Below are positions 11,265 to 24,574 of a stretch of DNA of 64,000 nt, piece by piece. A model generated the notes under the pieces. That model worked only from the letters and a program-made list of their open reading frames with translations, made no database searches and had not been told where the DNA came from. The position numbers were made by a program, and so were the translations under genes. This DNA is from Epiperipatus broadwayi (Eukaryota > Onychophora > Udeonychophora > Euonychophora > Peripatidae): positions 1 through 64,000 of the forward strand of contig JAQFVV010000319.1 of NCBI GenBank assembly GCA_028023455.1. The letters run 5' to 3'. Numbering within the stretch: the stretch's first letter is position 1; each line of letters begins with the position of its first letter.

Positions 11265-11430
11265 CCAAGCAGTAAATAATTTATATATTATACCATAGTT
11301 TTGAAATGTTATTCTATTAACTAAGCAGTTTTTTTTTTAATGTAAGTGAATTATTTGTATATGTATAGCATAGTTCTTATATCATTATCATATTATATCC
11401 AATTAACTAAGCAAGTTTTTTTAAGGCAGT
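11262..11430 (+). repeat. Short degenerate tandem repeat after the 3' LTR
   Basis: Three units begin with TTAAC(C/T)AAGCA (near 11261, 11317 and 11403), each followed by AT-rich sequence with TATAGCATAG-like or TATACCATAG-like blocks. They are diverged and noncoding. Confidence 0.5.
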
Positions 11431-11710
11431 AAAATTTTAATATAACAGAGAGGGTATTTCGCCAAAAGTCATAAAATTTTTAATAAAACCTATAAAAGTT
11501 TCTAATATAATAGAGAGGGCATTGTAGCTTAGATAACAATCATAAAATTTTTAGTAACATGACAGAGTTCGAATATTTCAGCATAAATAAAGTCATAAAA
11601 TTTCCAATATAGCAGAGAGATATTATACCTTAAACAAAAATCATAAAATTTCAATATAACAGAGTTAGTATACCGCAACTGCAAGGCATAAAATTCTTTA
11701 GATACATCAC
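11430..11710 (+). repeat. Degenerate ~65 bp tandem repeat
   Basis: About five units share CATAAAATTT followed by AATATAACAGAG(AGGG)T and a variable AT stretch. Examples lie near 11440, 11500, 11545, 11600 and 11645. No coding potential is seen; it may be a small satellite or part of an older element. Confidence 0.55.
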
Positions 11711-12494
11711 CGATCCAAAGTTATTCTTTAGTTACCTATACATCAAGTAAAAGCTTTTTTTTCTTTTTTAATGATTTTTTTTTTCTCGATAAGTTCAGGA
11801 AAATGAAGCAGATGATCTGATGCTCAGATCCTGCTTCACAGCCCACATCCAATTTTCTACCACCTAACCATATTCAAACTTGTCCTTATGCACATATTCA
11901 CATAATGATAATATATTTCTTTACCCAATAGTATAAAATAATGTAAATGTATGTGTCTTAATTTAATATTTAATCTAATAATATTCTCATGTGAATGCGA
12001 GCATAAATAATAAATATATATGTATATTTTAGCATAGGAGATTGTGATTGAATTAATAGTATATTATATATATAAGATATTATATATGATACTTATTATA
12101 TTTTTCATATATAAGTTTGTAGCCAGAAATGATGCAATCTTGTTAGTAAATCTCTCGAAAAACAATAACCCGGAAGACTCTTTAGATTAAAATAGATTAC
12201 AAACTAGTAATAATAGAAGAAACCCATTAGTGGAAATTGTCCATGCTAGCTTGTATTAAAATCACAAGATATATTTTAAAACAATCATTCGAGAAACTGA
12301 TAACAAACTTGCATTGTTTCAAACATCTTACCAGATAAGAGTATCCGGCCAAATGATTCCAAATGAAATCTAAGTGCTTAAACTGCCTCAGGTCCAGCAG
12401 TAGTTGCCTAGTTACAAATTCAAATTAAAAGTATAAATACTGCTGGATTTGAATCCACGAAAGGAGGGAAGATCATTAATTCTTCAACCGTCTC

Positions 12495-13229
12495 TTACGA
12501 GGCTCCTCGTAGACATCTGACATCACTCTAACTCTGCCAGTTCTTATGCTAAAAAATTTGTTTGATAGGTTTTGAATAGGTTTTTAAAAGTTCTGTAAGA
12601 TGGTGCCCTCTTCCAATTTATTTTACAAGTAAAAAATAAAAAAAAACGCATTTAAACCTAAACAAAGAAAGAACATTATTTGTGATTGGTTCTTAGCATG
12701 CTCTCAGCCGAAAAAGACATTCTGATTGGCTGGAAAGAACAAAGAAACCGCCTGATCAAAGAAAATAAAGAAAAACGCTGAGATTTTCATTTCGAATGCA
12801 ATTTTAAATATTAAAAAAATATAATTTCAGAAATTAAACTAGTTTTTTAAAAAAAAAACTAAAAGAAAAAAATTATTTTCGAAAAATATTGAAGATTTTA
12901 GTAAAAATATTAAAGAAATATTTGAAAGAAATATTTACTTTTCTATAAGTTAAAAGTCGACCTTTTTGTTTATATTATAGCTTTTATGTTGCCGAAATTG
13001 GATATTTTAGAATAAATAAATAGCAATTTATTTTTGAAAGAACTTTCGTTCTCTTCATAACCTGAAAAATTAGTAATATACTTTTTATAAACGTATCTGA
13101 GTTAAATTTAATATTATAGGCGAATATGTTTTAACAATAGGCTATGTCTTCAGTTTGTGAGTTGGCCAATTAAAAGATTTGATTTTTACCTCATACAACC
13201 AATAATATAATTAGCGGTTAAAAGGTTAA
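12495..13229 (+). repeat. Solo LTR of the gypsy family
   Basis: A third copy of the LTR core, from TTACGAGGCTCCTCG to GGTTAA, in the same orientation as the two LTRs upstream. No gypsy internal sequence lies on either side within 1 kb, as expected after LTR-LTR recombination. It is closer to the 5' LTR than to the 3' LTR at several sites (for example GAGGCTCCTCG). Confidence 0.85.
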
Positions 13230-14261
13230 ATAGCCATGCTGCTGAACATAATCCAGACCCGATGTAATTTTCACGTAATGTGTTGTGAGTAGTAAGTTTT
13301 GCCTTATCCCTCCATTCTAACATGCTGATCCCATGAACAAAGCTTTCATACTCCGGGCTACTGAACTTTACATATGTCTTTCCAATGAAATGAAGTGCTA
13401 TCTCAAATCATCCCACTATCCTAGATCTAGTGACAATACCGATGGACTGATTCCTACTGAAATGCTTTCTCAATCATCAAGGTAAAGAACTCAGACCACT
13501 TTTAATTCCTAAAGTCCTGCCTCCTATGTAATGTGTATATTTTAAACTATATCTTTTAAATGTCTTCAAATATATATATAACTCTATTTAACTAATCTAT
13601 GCTAAGCCTCTCATAAAATGTTTTTCTTTTCTTTTATTTAAAAGTGGCCAATAATTTTTATTAACATTTTTACGTATTTATATTTTAAAGTTAATACCAA
13701 TAATATTTTAAAATCGCCAGAATATAACTTATTTTGTTTTCCCCACCCATCATTTACTGGGTAAATAATTTATAATTGATAAAAACAAGTCTTATTCGGC
13801 TTGCCCAGATGCTCGCGATTTTAGAGAAATAAATTAATTATATTTTCATGTTTACTGTTGACAAACAGATTTGACATCTGTTTTTCCCATTCTCCTTTCT
13901 AAATAATGCACTATCTTTTATCTTTCAACTATATTATATATGTAAATTTCATCTTAGCTATTACAATCACACTTTTTATTTTGCAATCAATTAATGTATT
14001 TCCCCAAGGGCATAAATCAACCAAAATTGAAGTTTAATGTTTAAAACGTAATGAATAATATTACGTAATATAATGTAAAGGGGGGAGGGGGACCTTAACC
14101 TTTTATTCTATGTTTATATGTATAATTATTATCCATGTTTGCTTAAAGTGAAGCCATGTCATTACGCTGAATAGTTCATCATTCATGGGCAATAAATACG
14201 TCCCAATAATCTTTCATTTCAGAAGTATATTTATGTTTTATTAATAAGCATTTAGTGCATA

Positions 14262-15200
14262 AAGGCCATTCTATTTTATATATATGTTAGTGCTCCTTTA
14301 TTACATGGAGGCAACCACAATGTCGGACCCCATCATCGTCTCAATGTCCTTGAACCAGACTGTAAAACCACCCTGGGGACATCCTTGGTTCATGCATGCT
14401 TTATACGGGGATTGCTCTGAAAAAACCAGCCCAATACTGACATAGCCGACTACTCCTCATCATCCATGATTCACCTGTACCTTATTCCAGGGAATCTGGA
14501 CTCTTTCCGTTTGTAAAACCGACCCTGCCAAAGTTTGCAGAGGAAATCGGTCACTTCTTAGAATTCGTGAAGCACACTCCAGGATCCATAAAAAGGACCG
14601 ATAATAAGCCACCATGCACACACTACTATTCCCTTATCTTATCATATGCCCAGAAGTATTCATAAGCTGTAATGAAATGATTTATTTAAACAAACATATG
14701 TCCCTCGTTTTAATATAAGTATTAATACGATAAATTTAGTATTGTTTGTGCAAATTGTTCATTACCCATCCTGCGCATTAATTATCTAAAATTCCCAGTT
14801 AACCGCCTTATTAAATGTAATCAAATATTATCTTTGTTAAAATTATTGTCTGAAGTAATCAAATGCTCTTTTTGTTTCTGGGGGTGTGATAGCGTTATAA
14901 TAATCTATTCTAATAGCGCTAATTTAGTCAAACACACATATTATTGGCATAACTGCAATTATCATGTTACTGTATAAAATGATTCAAATAAGTATCTATA
15001 ATCATCCTGAGGCTCATGTCGGCTAAATGACCCTACATAATTATTATTAATAAATCGTAAATATATATACATCAAACTCGAATCAGTGCTTTCTTTAGTT
15101 AAGATAAATATTAAGTTATTTCTTAAGCTTAAATATGACTAGATGATCTCCGCTCTACACATAATTAACATGCTCATTATTTAGTTATTCTATCATGAGT
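14262..15200 (+). repeat. Third copy of the palindrome A half-spacer
   Basis: From CATTCTATTTTATATATATG to the TGACTAGATGATC region this matches the reverse complement of 4817-5738 with moderate divergence. It stops at the point where the palindrome axis lies. It is not joined to an LTR; a G-rich purine run with CTTAACC lies about 170 bp upstream (near 14080-14098). No coding function is recognised. Confidence 0.75.
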
Positions 15201-15600
15201 TAACCTTGAGTCTTTTGTGTCTCTGATGATCGATGCTGGCAGATGAGAAGTGGATTAATCGATGTCATCAGGATTGTTGCTCATAATGTTATAGATCTGG
15301 GGAATAGGCAAAAAGGGCAGAATTCATGAGTGTTCCTGACCTGTGTATCATGCACATGATTGGATTCAAGGTACTTTTGCCTAGATTCTAGATTTTGTTA
15401 TGTGAACATACAAATCCGACCAGCACAATACCCAAATCTCAGAATTCCTTGGCTAAAATTGATTTGCATCAAGTTTGAAAAAAATAATTAAAACAGAAAA
15501 AAAAAAAAATTGGTCAAAAATAAATAATTTATTTAGATATCTAAGATGATGCCATAAATATTCTACTATCTTTGAACCTAAGCTTTGAACTTCTAATTAT
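15201..15600. other. Unassigned intergenic sequence
   Basis: Moderately AT-rich, with an A13 run near 15500. I see no gene, RNA or repeat match to other parts of the window. Confidence 0.5.
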
Positions 15601-15603
15601 ATA

Positions 15604-16240
15604 TTGTAACGGATATATAATATGCTGTTACATTAATTGAAAATTAGAATAAAAACTTAAGTCCGTAAATAAAAATAAAACTAAAAGCTAAAAAAATTAA
15701 AAGTTGTTTAACGTATATAATATATCGCACAAATGGAATGAAAACTTTAAAAGTATTATTTTCTTTTTTTAAAAAAAAAATATTTGAACGTACTTTTTTA
15801 TAAAAAAGTACAAGATCTAATGATAAAATATTTTTGTACATGGTAATGATTGTTTTATAAATTAAATGAAAAGCAAACTAGCCCTTGGGGCTGTTATATA
15901 AAAAAGCCAGATGAAAGATATAGATAAGAAAACAAAAAAATAGATGTCCAATAGAAGCAGCTATGAAGGCTCAGACTGTAATGAAAATTTGGAACAGGAA
16001 ACCATTGTTCAGTGAATCTGGACAATCAGTATAAAAGGACAAATATTGAAATTAAAGACAGTTCCAGCTTAATTTTGTGTGAAGGGTGATAAGATGCACT
16101 TGTTACCCTCTCTCACTTATTTCAAATGAAATGACTGTAATACCAGGATTGAACCAGCTAAGGCCACCTTCAGATAGACTGGTCTTCAAATAAAGATTTC
16201 ATGGGAATTGACATCAGGAACCAGGAGCTTTTCTAACTGT
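15604..16240 (+). promoter_or_regulatory. LTR-like promoter segment with TATA box
   Basis: It starts with TGTAAC and carries a T/A-run hairpin near 15766-15782 followed by ACGTAC. A TATAAAAGG box is at about 16031-16040. The second copy of this layout (38493-39390) has the same order and similar spacing, suggesting two old solo LTRs or related promoters. No adjoining retroelement genes are seen, and the downstream boundary is not clear. Confidence 0.35.
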
Positions 16241-17570
16241 AAGATATAAATGGAAAAATTTTACTAAAAGTAATTAAGAACTTTAAAGATTTGACAAGCT
16301 AAACCTTTTTTTTTTAAATGAACTTTAATCTGACTTTTCAAATCAATTATTAATGTTTAATTTTTATACATTTGAGTTTGTTAAAAATCATTTCCATTTT
16401 TTTATTTTGCTATTAATATTATTGTATAAATTATTTAAATGCATTAAATTTAAGTTGGGTATAGATGACCGCATGGATTTGTTAACGTTTAATAATGTTT
16501 TCATTTTCATATTTGATTAGAATATATAGACATTCAGTAAATATGATATCTCATGTTGAATATCTAAAAAAAATGTATTTATTCGGGTGTCTTTTAAGTT
16601 ATTGATGTCAATGTGGCAACTTATGATGAATGCCATTGGGTTTCTTGTAAATTTTCCTCTGCAATTCCATCAATGACTTTATATTTTGATCATTTATGTT
16701 TTATTTTTAAATGTTTTTGACCATGTAATCTATTATGTCTATCTATACTCAACATTATAAAACAAACTTTTATAAAACTCATCTGTGTGAACTTAGAAAA
16801 TAAAAGTTATATATGTTAGTTTAAGGGAGGGTAATCTTAGGTTATTTGTTTTGTAGTTAAATTGGGTCAATGGATTGGATATATTGGTGTAATTAGTAGA
16901 TGTAGTATGAGATTCGCTATGTGCAGGATCGCATTATATGCCGCACACCCCCTTTTTGCCTATGGAATGGGATAGTAAGATGGAAAATGCAGTCCCTTCC
17001 TATGGAGTTTTTTTATTGCTCTTCTCATCAGACAGATGTAGTATTCCATCTGTATGAGAGTCAATATCTTCACTAACCATGCTGTTCAGATGTACATTCC
17101 TGACAGTATGCTATTTGTGCTGCCATGTTCATACTGCATTGAATACATCGATATATCAGATGGATTGACGTTGGTTTGGCTGCAAACTTTTGGCCTAAGA
17201 TTAAATCAGGGATAGAATATTTTCTTTTCAAATGCAATCTATGTAGTTTATTCATACTCGACACTATTAAAAGTATTATTAAACAAATCTGTGTGGATTG
17301 TTCAAACTAAAAATTTAAAATTTAAATTAATAACCAACCTAAAATAATAAATTTATTCCTCAATTTATCTGTATGTGCATTAATAAATGTTTATGTGTTA
17401 ATTACTTGCAGTGGCTTCTTTTATTTTATTGTTTTAAATATTAATATATTTTGAGAATATAAATCTTTATTAAAACTTATAAAAAAACATTTTAAATCTC
17501 TGTTATTCCATGAGCTATTGGCATTGGGCTGACAGTCAGAATAAAATATATATTAAAAAAAAATTTCTTA
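16241..17570. other. CpG-poor AT-rich intergenic DNA
   Basis: Very AT-rich and low in CpG. Short open frames such as 17073-17264 on the minus strand show no recognisable motifs. I see no gene. Confidence 0.5.
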
Positions 17571-17640
17571 ACTTACGTATCTGCCTACTCTATAAACTTT
17601 CCAGGTTCAAATGCCTGGGGTGCCCTGCACAGCAGATACA
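17571..17640 (+). repeat. tRNA-derived SINE-like head
   Basis: TATCTGCCTACTCTATAAAC is followed by a TCCAGGTTCAAATGCCTGGG block resembling a tRNA T-arm and B box (GGTTCAAAT between CCAGG and CCTGG). A related block is at 21345-21420. The A box is weak and no poly-A tail is clear, so this is a decayed SINE at best. Confidence 0.4.
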
Positions 17641-20600
17641 GAAAGACTCAATTGATATCGGACTGTTATAATATATGTATATATTGTAGGAATAAAGTCC
17701 CATTCCCACACATATATTATTATAAAAAAGTTTTGTGTATCTTTGTGTGTGTATTATAAATATTAATAGGTAAGATATATTAGTAAGTAGTACTGACAAA
17801 AATGAATATTATAAGAGATAGTTAGTTGTATTATACTTATATTAAATATAGCAATTTCATTATATAGTTTATTTTTCTTTAAAATAAAACAGGCTAGACT
17901 AGATGGCTTAGGGGTCAAATCCAAAGGTCAACAGATTAATAGCCTGCAAAGCACATGTGTTGCCTGGAATCAAAGTGTGAATATGGAAATCATAGACACA
18001 GACACTCTTTTAATTACACATAAATGTTAATTTTTATTTTGTCTTTTGTTGTCTGAATTTTAAATTGTCAAAACAGAGTGATCTTTTGACAATTTGAGGG
18101 AGAAATTAATTTTTCTTCATTGTTACTTGACCATTAAGTGTCATCAATTTGAGTTGTGTTGTTTTTCTAAAATGATAGTGGTTTGAGTGAAACAATCTTT
18201 GTGCTGGCTGATGAAGAAACTTAGATCTATTCAAAGTCAGATGAATTATGAAAACTGAGGTATGTGTGAAAAAGAGAAGGGTCAGTAGTGGTATTACAGC
18301 AGTCAGTAGTCAGTTGTTATTTTTTCTTTAAGTTCTCTCACTGAGAGAAGAAGTAAAAGCAAAATGTTAAAATATTGCTTTATATAGTATAACTGGAGAT
18401 GTGTTGATATCTGAATACTATTGCAGTTAAGTTAACCCAGAGAGAACTCTATATATATATCTGAGTTATGAAAAGAGTTTCAGAAAAGAAAGAAACCTAG
18501 TGGAAGAAAGCAGTAAATCTCCATAAGGACTGATAAAGATTCAGTTTCTAAAAAGAAGCCAAAAAGTAAAATGTTACAAGGAGTTTGTATAAATTGCTGC
18601 TTTAAAACAAAATGAACTCAGTGTTTATATATCTTGTTAGCTGTAAGAAAAGGAGAATGCAGTGTTAAATTGCACTATTTTGTCCCCAGGATATTTATTA
18701 TAATGAGTTAAGTAGTTTGTCTGTACATTCATATATATCTTTAAGACCCAAAGAAAAAATGGCTGTGTTTCACATTAACCAAGCCAAAACCACATGCTGT
18801 CTCAAAGACTTCTTTTTCAACCTATGGCCTATTAAAGGATCATTATCTTTAAAGAGAGGAAGAAGAAAGAGAAAGTGTATATAATTCACACATCAAGCCT
18901 CCACTAATCTACTAATCATTTTTTAAAGTTTTTTTATTTTTATCAAGAGTGCCAGAAATAAATTTGAAATAATAAAAAGTAGAAAAAAAGTGAAGTGCCA
19001 GAGCACAGTCAATTCAGCCCAAAGCTATAGACAAGAGAGCAGTCCATTATCTCAGCCTGGACATTTGTAAGAATTGAAAAATAGATTGGTAACTTTCTTT
19101 TTTACTTATTTAAAGTATTCATTTGAATCTCCTATGGGTCAAAAATGTTTCTTTTTTTATTTAAATACATAAACATTAATTTTTTTAATTTTATTTTATG
19201 TTATTAATTATCATTACACATAACAACATCACAAATACATTTTAAAGTTATTAGACTTAATTTTCATTATCTATGAATATTATTTTTTTATTGTAATTTA
19301 ATATATTCTTTTATTTATTTTCATTTGTTGGGTTAACCAACAATACTTGACCAATCTGTCAATATACATTTTATAATGTTTTTTTCTTTATTTGCATATT
19401 TAAATTTGATATAAATGTTGCTTTGCTCAAGATTTAAATACTTTTTTTTTATAGATGTGATTTATTTATAAATGAAAAATATGAAGGGAAAACATTTTAA
19501 TATGATATATATGCTAACATATCACGAGTGTGTGTGGGTGATGGTTTATACAGACAGAATAGGTTAGACTAAAATCTTATTGCTTAATAGTTTTTTAAAG
19601 GGAGCAAATTAGTAGAGCAGGGTTTCACATGTATGAAACTGTACATGTGTACATAAATGCATAAATGATTTTATCTTGCATTTATAACAGATATAATAAA
19701 GCTGGGAGAAATATTGAATAAGCATTAGATGGAATATTTGGTTTTTGTTTTATTTGTTGTTGTTTTTTAATGTTTCATTTTAAACCAGCTTATCTTAAAT
19801 GGGTAGGAGCATATACATATGTTTAATTTTCTTATTTGGTTACATATACAGTATCTGATATTTTGTTTTAATAATGTATTATTTGATTGATATGATAATT
19901 GAAGTCAGTTAGATGATTAGAAATTTGTTTTATTAAAAGAAAAAATCTTAATAAATATAATTATATATTTGGCTTTAATGCTATTATTATTGGTATTGTT
20001 ATTTTTTAATTTTATCATTTAATTGTGATCATTCGGCATCACTAATGAATGTTATGTGTTGGATCATAATTTAAATATAATAATGTTTTAGATAAATAAT
20101 TATAGGTTTATAAAAAGCTAAAGTTGTTGTTGTGATTTAATTGCAAAAGCTGTGGCTGGAATCATCATCATTGTTACATCATTATTGATAAATAGATTAA
20201 ATAAATGGATTTAATGTTCTCACTGTTTGTTTGTGAGCCATTAGCAAGAGACATGACTACCATCAACACATCTGTAAATCTATGCACTTAAACTGAGCTG
20301 GTAACACCTGTAAAAGTATTAAGTGGGGATTTATGATATTAACATCTTAAAGTTTTTATTGGCACAATTAAAATATAAGGATGTCGTTTTTCATTCATCC
20401 AAGTGCACATGTAGTAAATAATGTACCAAGTGGGTTTGAATCAGGTACACAAGTATGAATTAATATATGATATAACTTTATTGAGGTTTAGACAGCCTAG
20501 TGGAACCCAGGTAAAACACATACACATAGGTAAAGTGAATAAAAGAATTTGATTTCCTTTTTCCAACTTGATGATATTTAATATTAATTTTTTGGATATT

Positions 20601-20904
20601 TTTAAGTAGTTACAAATAGCGCCAGTGTGTGTGTGACTATGAACGTGTTTTATATTTGTGGAAAGAGATTTTTCTTTGTTGAAAGAATATATTGTTGAAG
20701 ATAAGTGTAATTCACTACATTGATTTCACTATCATTTGTATTCAGTTATGTGGCTAATATTTTTATTAAGTTTACAATAGTAGTAAATTCTTTGTTAGTT
20801 ACAATGACTTACCTCTAAATCTTAAAAGAATTATGCCAGTGATTCTTTTTTTGAAATGAGATATTTTGTAGGTAATAACTAATTGTTTGTTAGTTATAAT
20901 ATAT
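17641..20904. other. AT-rich intergenic DNA, no gene seen
   Basis: Long A/T runs and simple AT sequence with low CpG. Codon-scale inspection shows stops in every frame. A block near 17900-17990 (TTAGGGGTCAAATCC and TTGCCTGGAATCAAAG) may be a further SINE trace, but it is too weak to call. Confidence 0.5.
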
Positions 20905-21082
20905 ATCATTAAAAAACCAGTCAACACTTAGACAATCCCAATATCAATAACAGTCCACAATTTCAAACTGTTGTCAAGGCAACCTCCAGTTAACAATGAA
21001 AGAGGTTGCTTTGGCAACAGTTTGAATTTGTTGATTGATAGTGATATTGGGATTATATAAGTATTGACTGGTTTTTAATGAT
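20905..21082. mobile_element. Palindromic MITE, ~178 bp
   Basis: The two halves are near-complete inverted repeats. The left end ATCATTAAAAAACCAGTCAA pairs with the right end TTGACTGGTTTTTAATGAT. Inner blocks (CAATCCCAATATC, CAAACTGTTG) pair with their complements up to a short unpaired centre near CAGTTAACAATG. The flanks are AT-rich with a possible TA/TATA duplication. It is noncoding and nonautonomous. Confidence 0.85.
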
Positions 21083-21344
21083 TTATAAACTCATTTAGCA
21101 TCAAGCATTATTACACTTACTATATATGTGACTAGTCAAAATCATATAATATTAACATTCATTTGCAAATTATACTAAGTTTTCTAATATACATTATATG
21201 GAATTAATGAAATAATTCAAATCTATGCAGATTAATATGCTAAATATTGAAGTAACAGGATCTGCACAAATTTCTGTGTTATTATGTTAATATATTATTT
21301 TACAATTCAAAATGTAAAAGTTTGTCTTATTAAAAAATTATCAT

Positions 21345-21420
21345 GGTAAAATGATTAAATATCTGCCTCCCTTCCTATTCCCACAATCTGTGTTTAAAAT
21401 TCAGAGCCTGTAAAATTTGA
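21345..21420 (+). repeat. tRNA-derived SINE-like head, second copy
   Basis: GGTAAAATGATTAAATATCT then GCCTCCCTTCC and TGTGTTTAAAATTCAGAGCC resemble a tRNA A-box region and B box with decay. It shares TATCTGCCT and the spacing to the B-like block with 17571-17640. Confidence 0.4.
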
Positions 21421-22590
21421 ATTTTTTTTTGTAGATTTCAGTGATATTTAAAATTTCTTTCATAATAATCAATCCTCAACCAATCATCCAATATTTTGGT
21501 GTAGATTGGTATTTTGCTGTTTTTACTAAATACCACCTAACAATCAGTAAACTTTGTGAGTATTGGGATTTAAAAAATTATTACATCTGAAGTAGACTAT
21601 TTAATGGCTGTTTTATCTTGTTAATATGTATAAGGCATTTCTTTCCAGAAATTAGTGATAAATAAGCAATATTAAATTTTATGCATGAATATTGAATAAC
21701 TTATAACAAGTATTAATAATTGTTATGTATATATTATTAGTATTAGTTAAATAAATGACTGCATTTACAGATAATTATATGTAAAAATAAAAAAACTTGG
21801 ATATAATAAGCTCTAATCAAAGTGCTAGAAACATTTTTATTTGATCACTTTTATATGAAAAAAACATTTAACAATCACTGTGAAGGACATATTTTAGAAC
21901 AATCTCTCTCATTAGCTGTCTAGAGAAACATAGCAAACTTATTTACATTAGTAATGCCAAATCGATAAACTTGATCTCAGAGTAATGGGATATTATTGCA
22001 TTAAATTTTGACAATTAAAGATCTCAATTTGATCATTTTAACATTGTCCTGTGTGGTTTAATGCAATTACAGAGAGACAGCATGATATTTAAAATATACA
22101 GATCACACCCAGACCTGCCACTTCTGGTACTATACTTCCTGTCAACTTTAAAACAATAAGTATTAATTGATTTCTCTTTTTTTAGATTTGAACATTCTTA
22201 AAAAAAGTAAGTTTGCTTGTTTACATGAATTATTGGTAATGCAACAGTCAATTGATGAAGGAGTTTGTTTCAAAACACATATAGCAGATTTATTGGTCAG
22301 TTTTTTAAGTGATTATTGTTAATAAAAAATAAACATTTCAAATACAGAAATTTGGTGGTTATATTTGTCTAAATTATTAGGATTAGTTGTAATTAATTTA
22401 TACAATTATGCAATCCTAATAAGAAACCTACTATAAGTAATCCTAATAATAATTTGCTAATGTTAATTAATAACCATATATAATATTTATTATCACCAAT
22501 GTTATTTGATGGTCAGATTTTTTTCTTTCATAATGTTACTACGTTGCAATAATTCTTTCAATACAATATAATGTGTAAACGTACAATAAT
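21421..22590. other. AT-rich intergenic DNA, no gene seen
   Basis: No extended frame, repeat or structured RNA was recognised. Confidence 0.5.
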
Positions 22591-22599
22591 TTCTAAAAA

Positions 22600-22720
22600 T
22601 GAGTGGCAGAGTTACATTTATCACATGATGTGTATGATTGTGAAAATGAAAATGTAGAACATTTTATATGTTGATATGTTGGCTTAAGAGAGATAAAGAA
22701 TAAATAGAAATTATGAAATG
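22600..22720 (+). pseudogene. Possible LINE C-terminal zinc-finger remnant
   Basis: One frame reads HDVYDCENENVEHFIC, then after a stop YVGLREIKNK. This matches the usual C-terminal pattern of LINE ORF2 proteins (Cys...GlyAspGlu-x-ValGluHis-x3-Cys...LeuArgGluIle). No RT lies upstream. The signal is short and could be chance. Confidence 0.35.
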
Positions 22721-24554
22721 CATATAGAAAAAAAAACAATTTTGATACAAGGAACTTGATAAAATGTTTCACATTTTAAAAAAACAGAAATAAATAGTAT
22801 TAAAAAGAAAAAGGACTGGCATAAGGAAAAAGAAGTAAAGATATATTTGAGATAGAAGGGATCATATCATTAACTGGACATAATTTGATATTAGTCCTCT
22901 TTTGCTACAAACTTTTTACAGCAATAACTTTAGAAGCACTCACAATCATTTGCCAGTTTTAATACAATTTCTGTTTTCACTTATTGACTGTTTCTAGATC
23001 AAAATCCTATTTCTTATACTCTTTTCTTCACCCTGAAAGTAATGAGTAAAATAAATGGACATTAAATGAGTGATCAATCAATTATATGATTTTTCCACTG
23101 TTTAGTGTTATTCTGGCTGAGAGCATGAATATTGCTGTACCAATCTACTGACTTTAGGGTTAAAAATTTAATGTTTAAAAATCAAATTCTTAGATAAATA
23201 TAATATTTTTTTATTTGAAGATTAACTAGCAAAAACAGGTAACATTGGGGTGTCCTGCACAATTTAGAAAAATGGCAGAATAATAGATTCAAATGTTAAA
23301 ACATCTGGGATTGATTCTCATTTGAATAAAGTAAAAAGCATATAGTTTGTTCAATTTAATGTATCCGTTATGCTCGAGCTGTTACCTAGATGTTTCCATT
23401 TCACATGACCTGAATAATATGGTATAGTAAATATATTGAAAGCATGATAGGCAGTAATAAAGCTAAATATCAAAGAAACTACCTTTCCTGTATATTCATT
23501 TTATCAAATATTAAGTTGGCTCAGAAAAAAAGAAAATTAGTAGCAATTGATTATTATTTTCATTAATGGTTTTTTTTATTTTGACTCTATTTTTAGATTT
23601 TAATTTAATTTGTGTGAGAATTATCTAAAAATAGATATAATATCAAAATATAAACCCACTGGATGTGCACTTACTAAAAGCTGCAGAAAAAGATTCTATT
23701 ATCAGAATAGTTTTATAACTTAACTAAATCAATTTGTTAAGCAGAATAACTCTCCTAAAATATGAAAAAATTGATCGGTCTATCATCATTATTCTTCAGA
23801 TGTTATCTGGAACTATAATGAGACCTCTAAAAAAAGACACCCACATCTTAATATAATAAAATTAATAAAGTTATTTGATTTATTTCTTGGCTGCTGAAAA
23901 AAGAAAGAACCTTGTTGCTAATTGAAAGGACACCCTTTTTGATTTTTCTTTGAGGTCCTAAAATAGCAAATTCTGAATGTCCACTCTGTGTGTTCTTGTC
24001 ATTGAAGTTATTACTATTATATGATTAATCATAGAGTATTTACAATGATGGACTTCTTACCAATATGCATCAGGCATAATGATAAGTTAACTGGTTTTAG
24101 TTCCAAGTTCATATCAAGAAACACCACAGTCGTTCCTTTCAGTTGCTGGATAATTCTTAACTGAAATGGCTCCTAAGGTTTTTTTTTAAGACAAGATGAA
24201 TGTACATGTGAGAATGTCCTTTTTTTATTTTTCATACATATTTACAATCGTAAAATAAAATTATGATTCTTATTTTCAAGAGGCTGTAAGATCACCAGTC
24301 AGGGCAGCAGTTAGCAGACAAAAATATTAAAAGTCTCCTAATACCAGACCGAGACCATCATTCAATGATAATTTTTTATTTAAGCCATAACTACTTTCTA
24401 GTGAAGGACAATGTTTATGAACTGGAAAAAAACTGTCCAATATTAAAAGGGTCATTGTTGGACTTTGTGAAGTTAAAAGAAAAGGCAAAGAGAAAATTGA
24501 TTTAAAAAGTTATATTATTTAATTTTAACTTTTTTCTTTGCATTGCCTTAATTA
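22721..24554. other. AT-rich intergenic DNA, no gene seen
   Basis: No frame with recognisable motifs. A GGGGTG(T)CCTGCAC block near 23250 resembles the sequence after the SINE-like B box at 17620. Confidence 0.5.
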
Positions 24555-24574
24555 ATTAATCCAATTTTTATAAC

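Noticed and set aside
15644-15841. Short Phe/Ile/Lys-rich minus-strand frame
   Set aside because: Low-complexity AT sequence within the LTR-like segment; no start context or motif.
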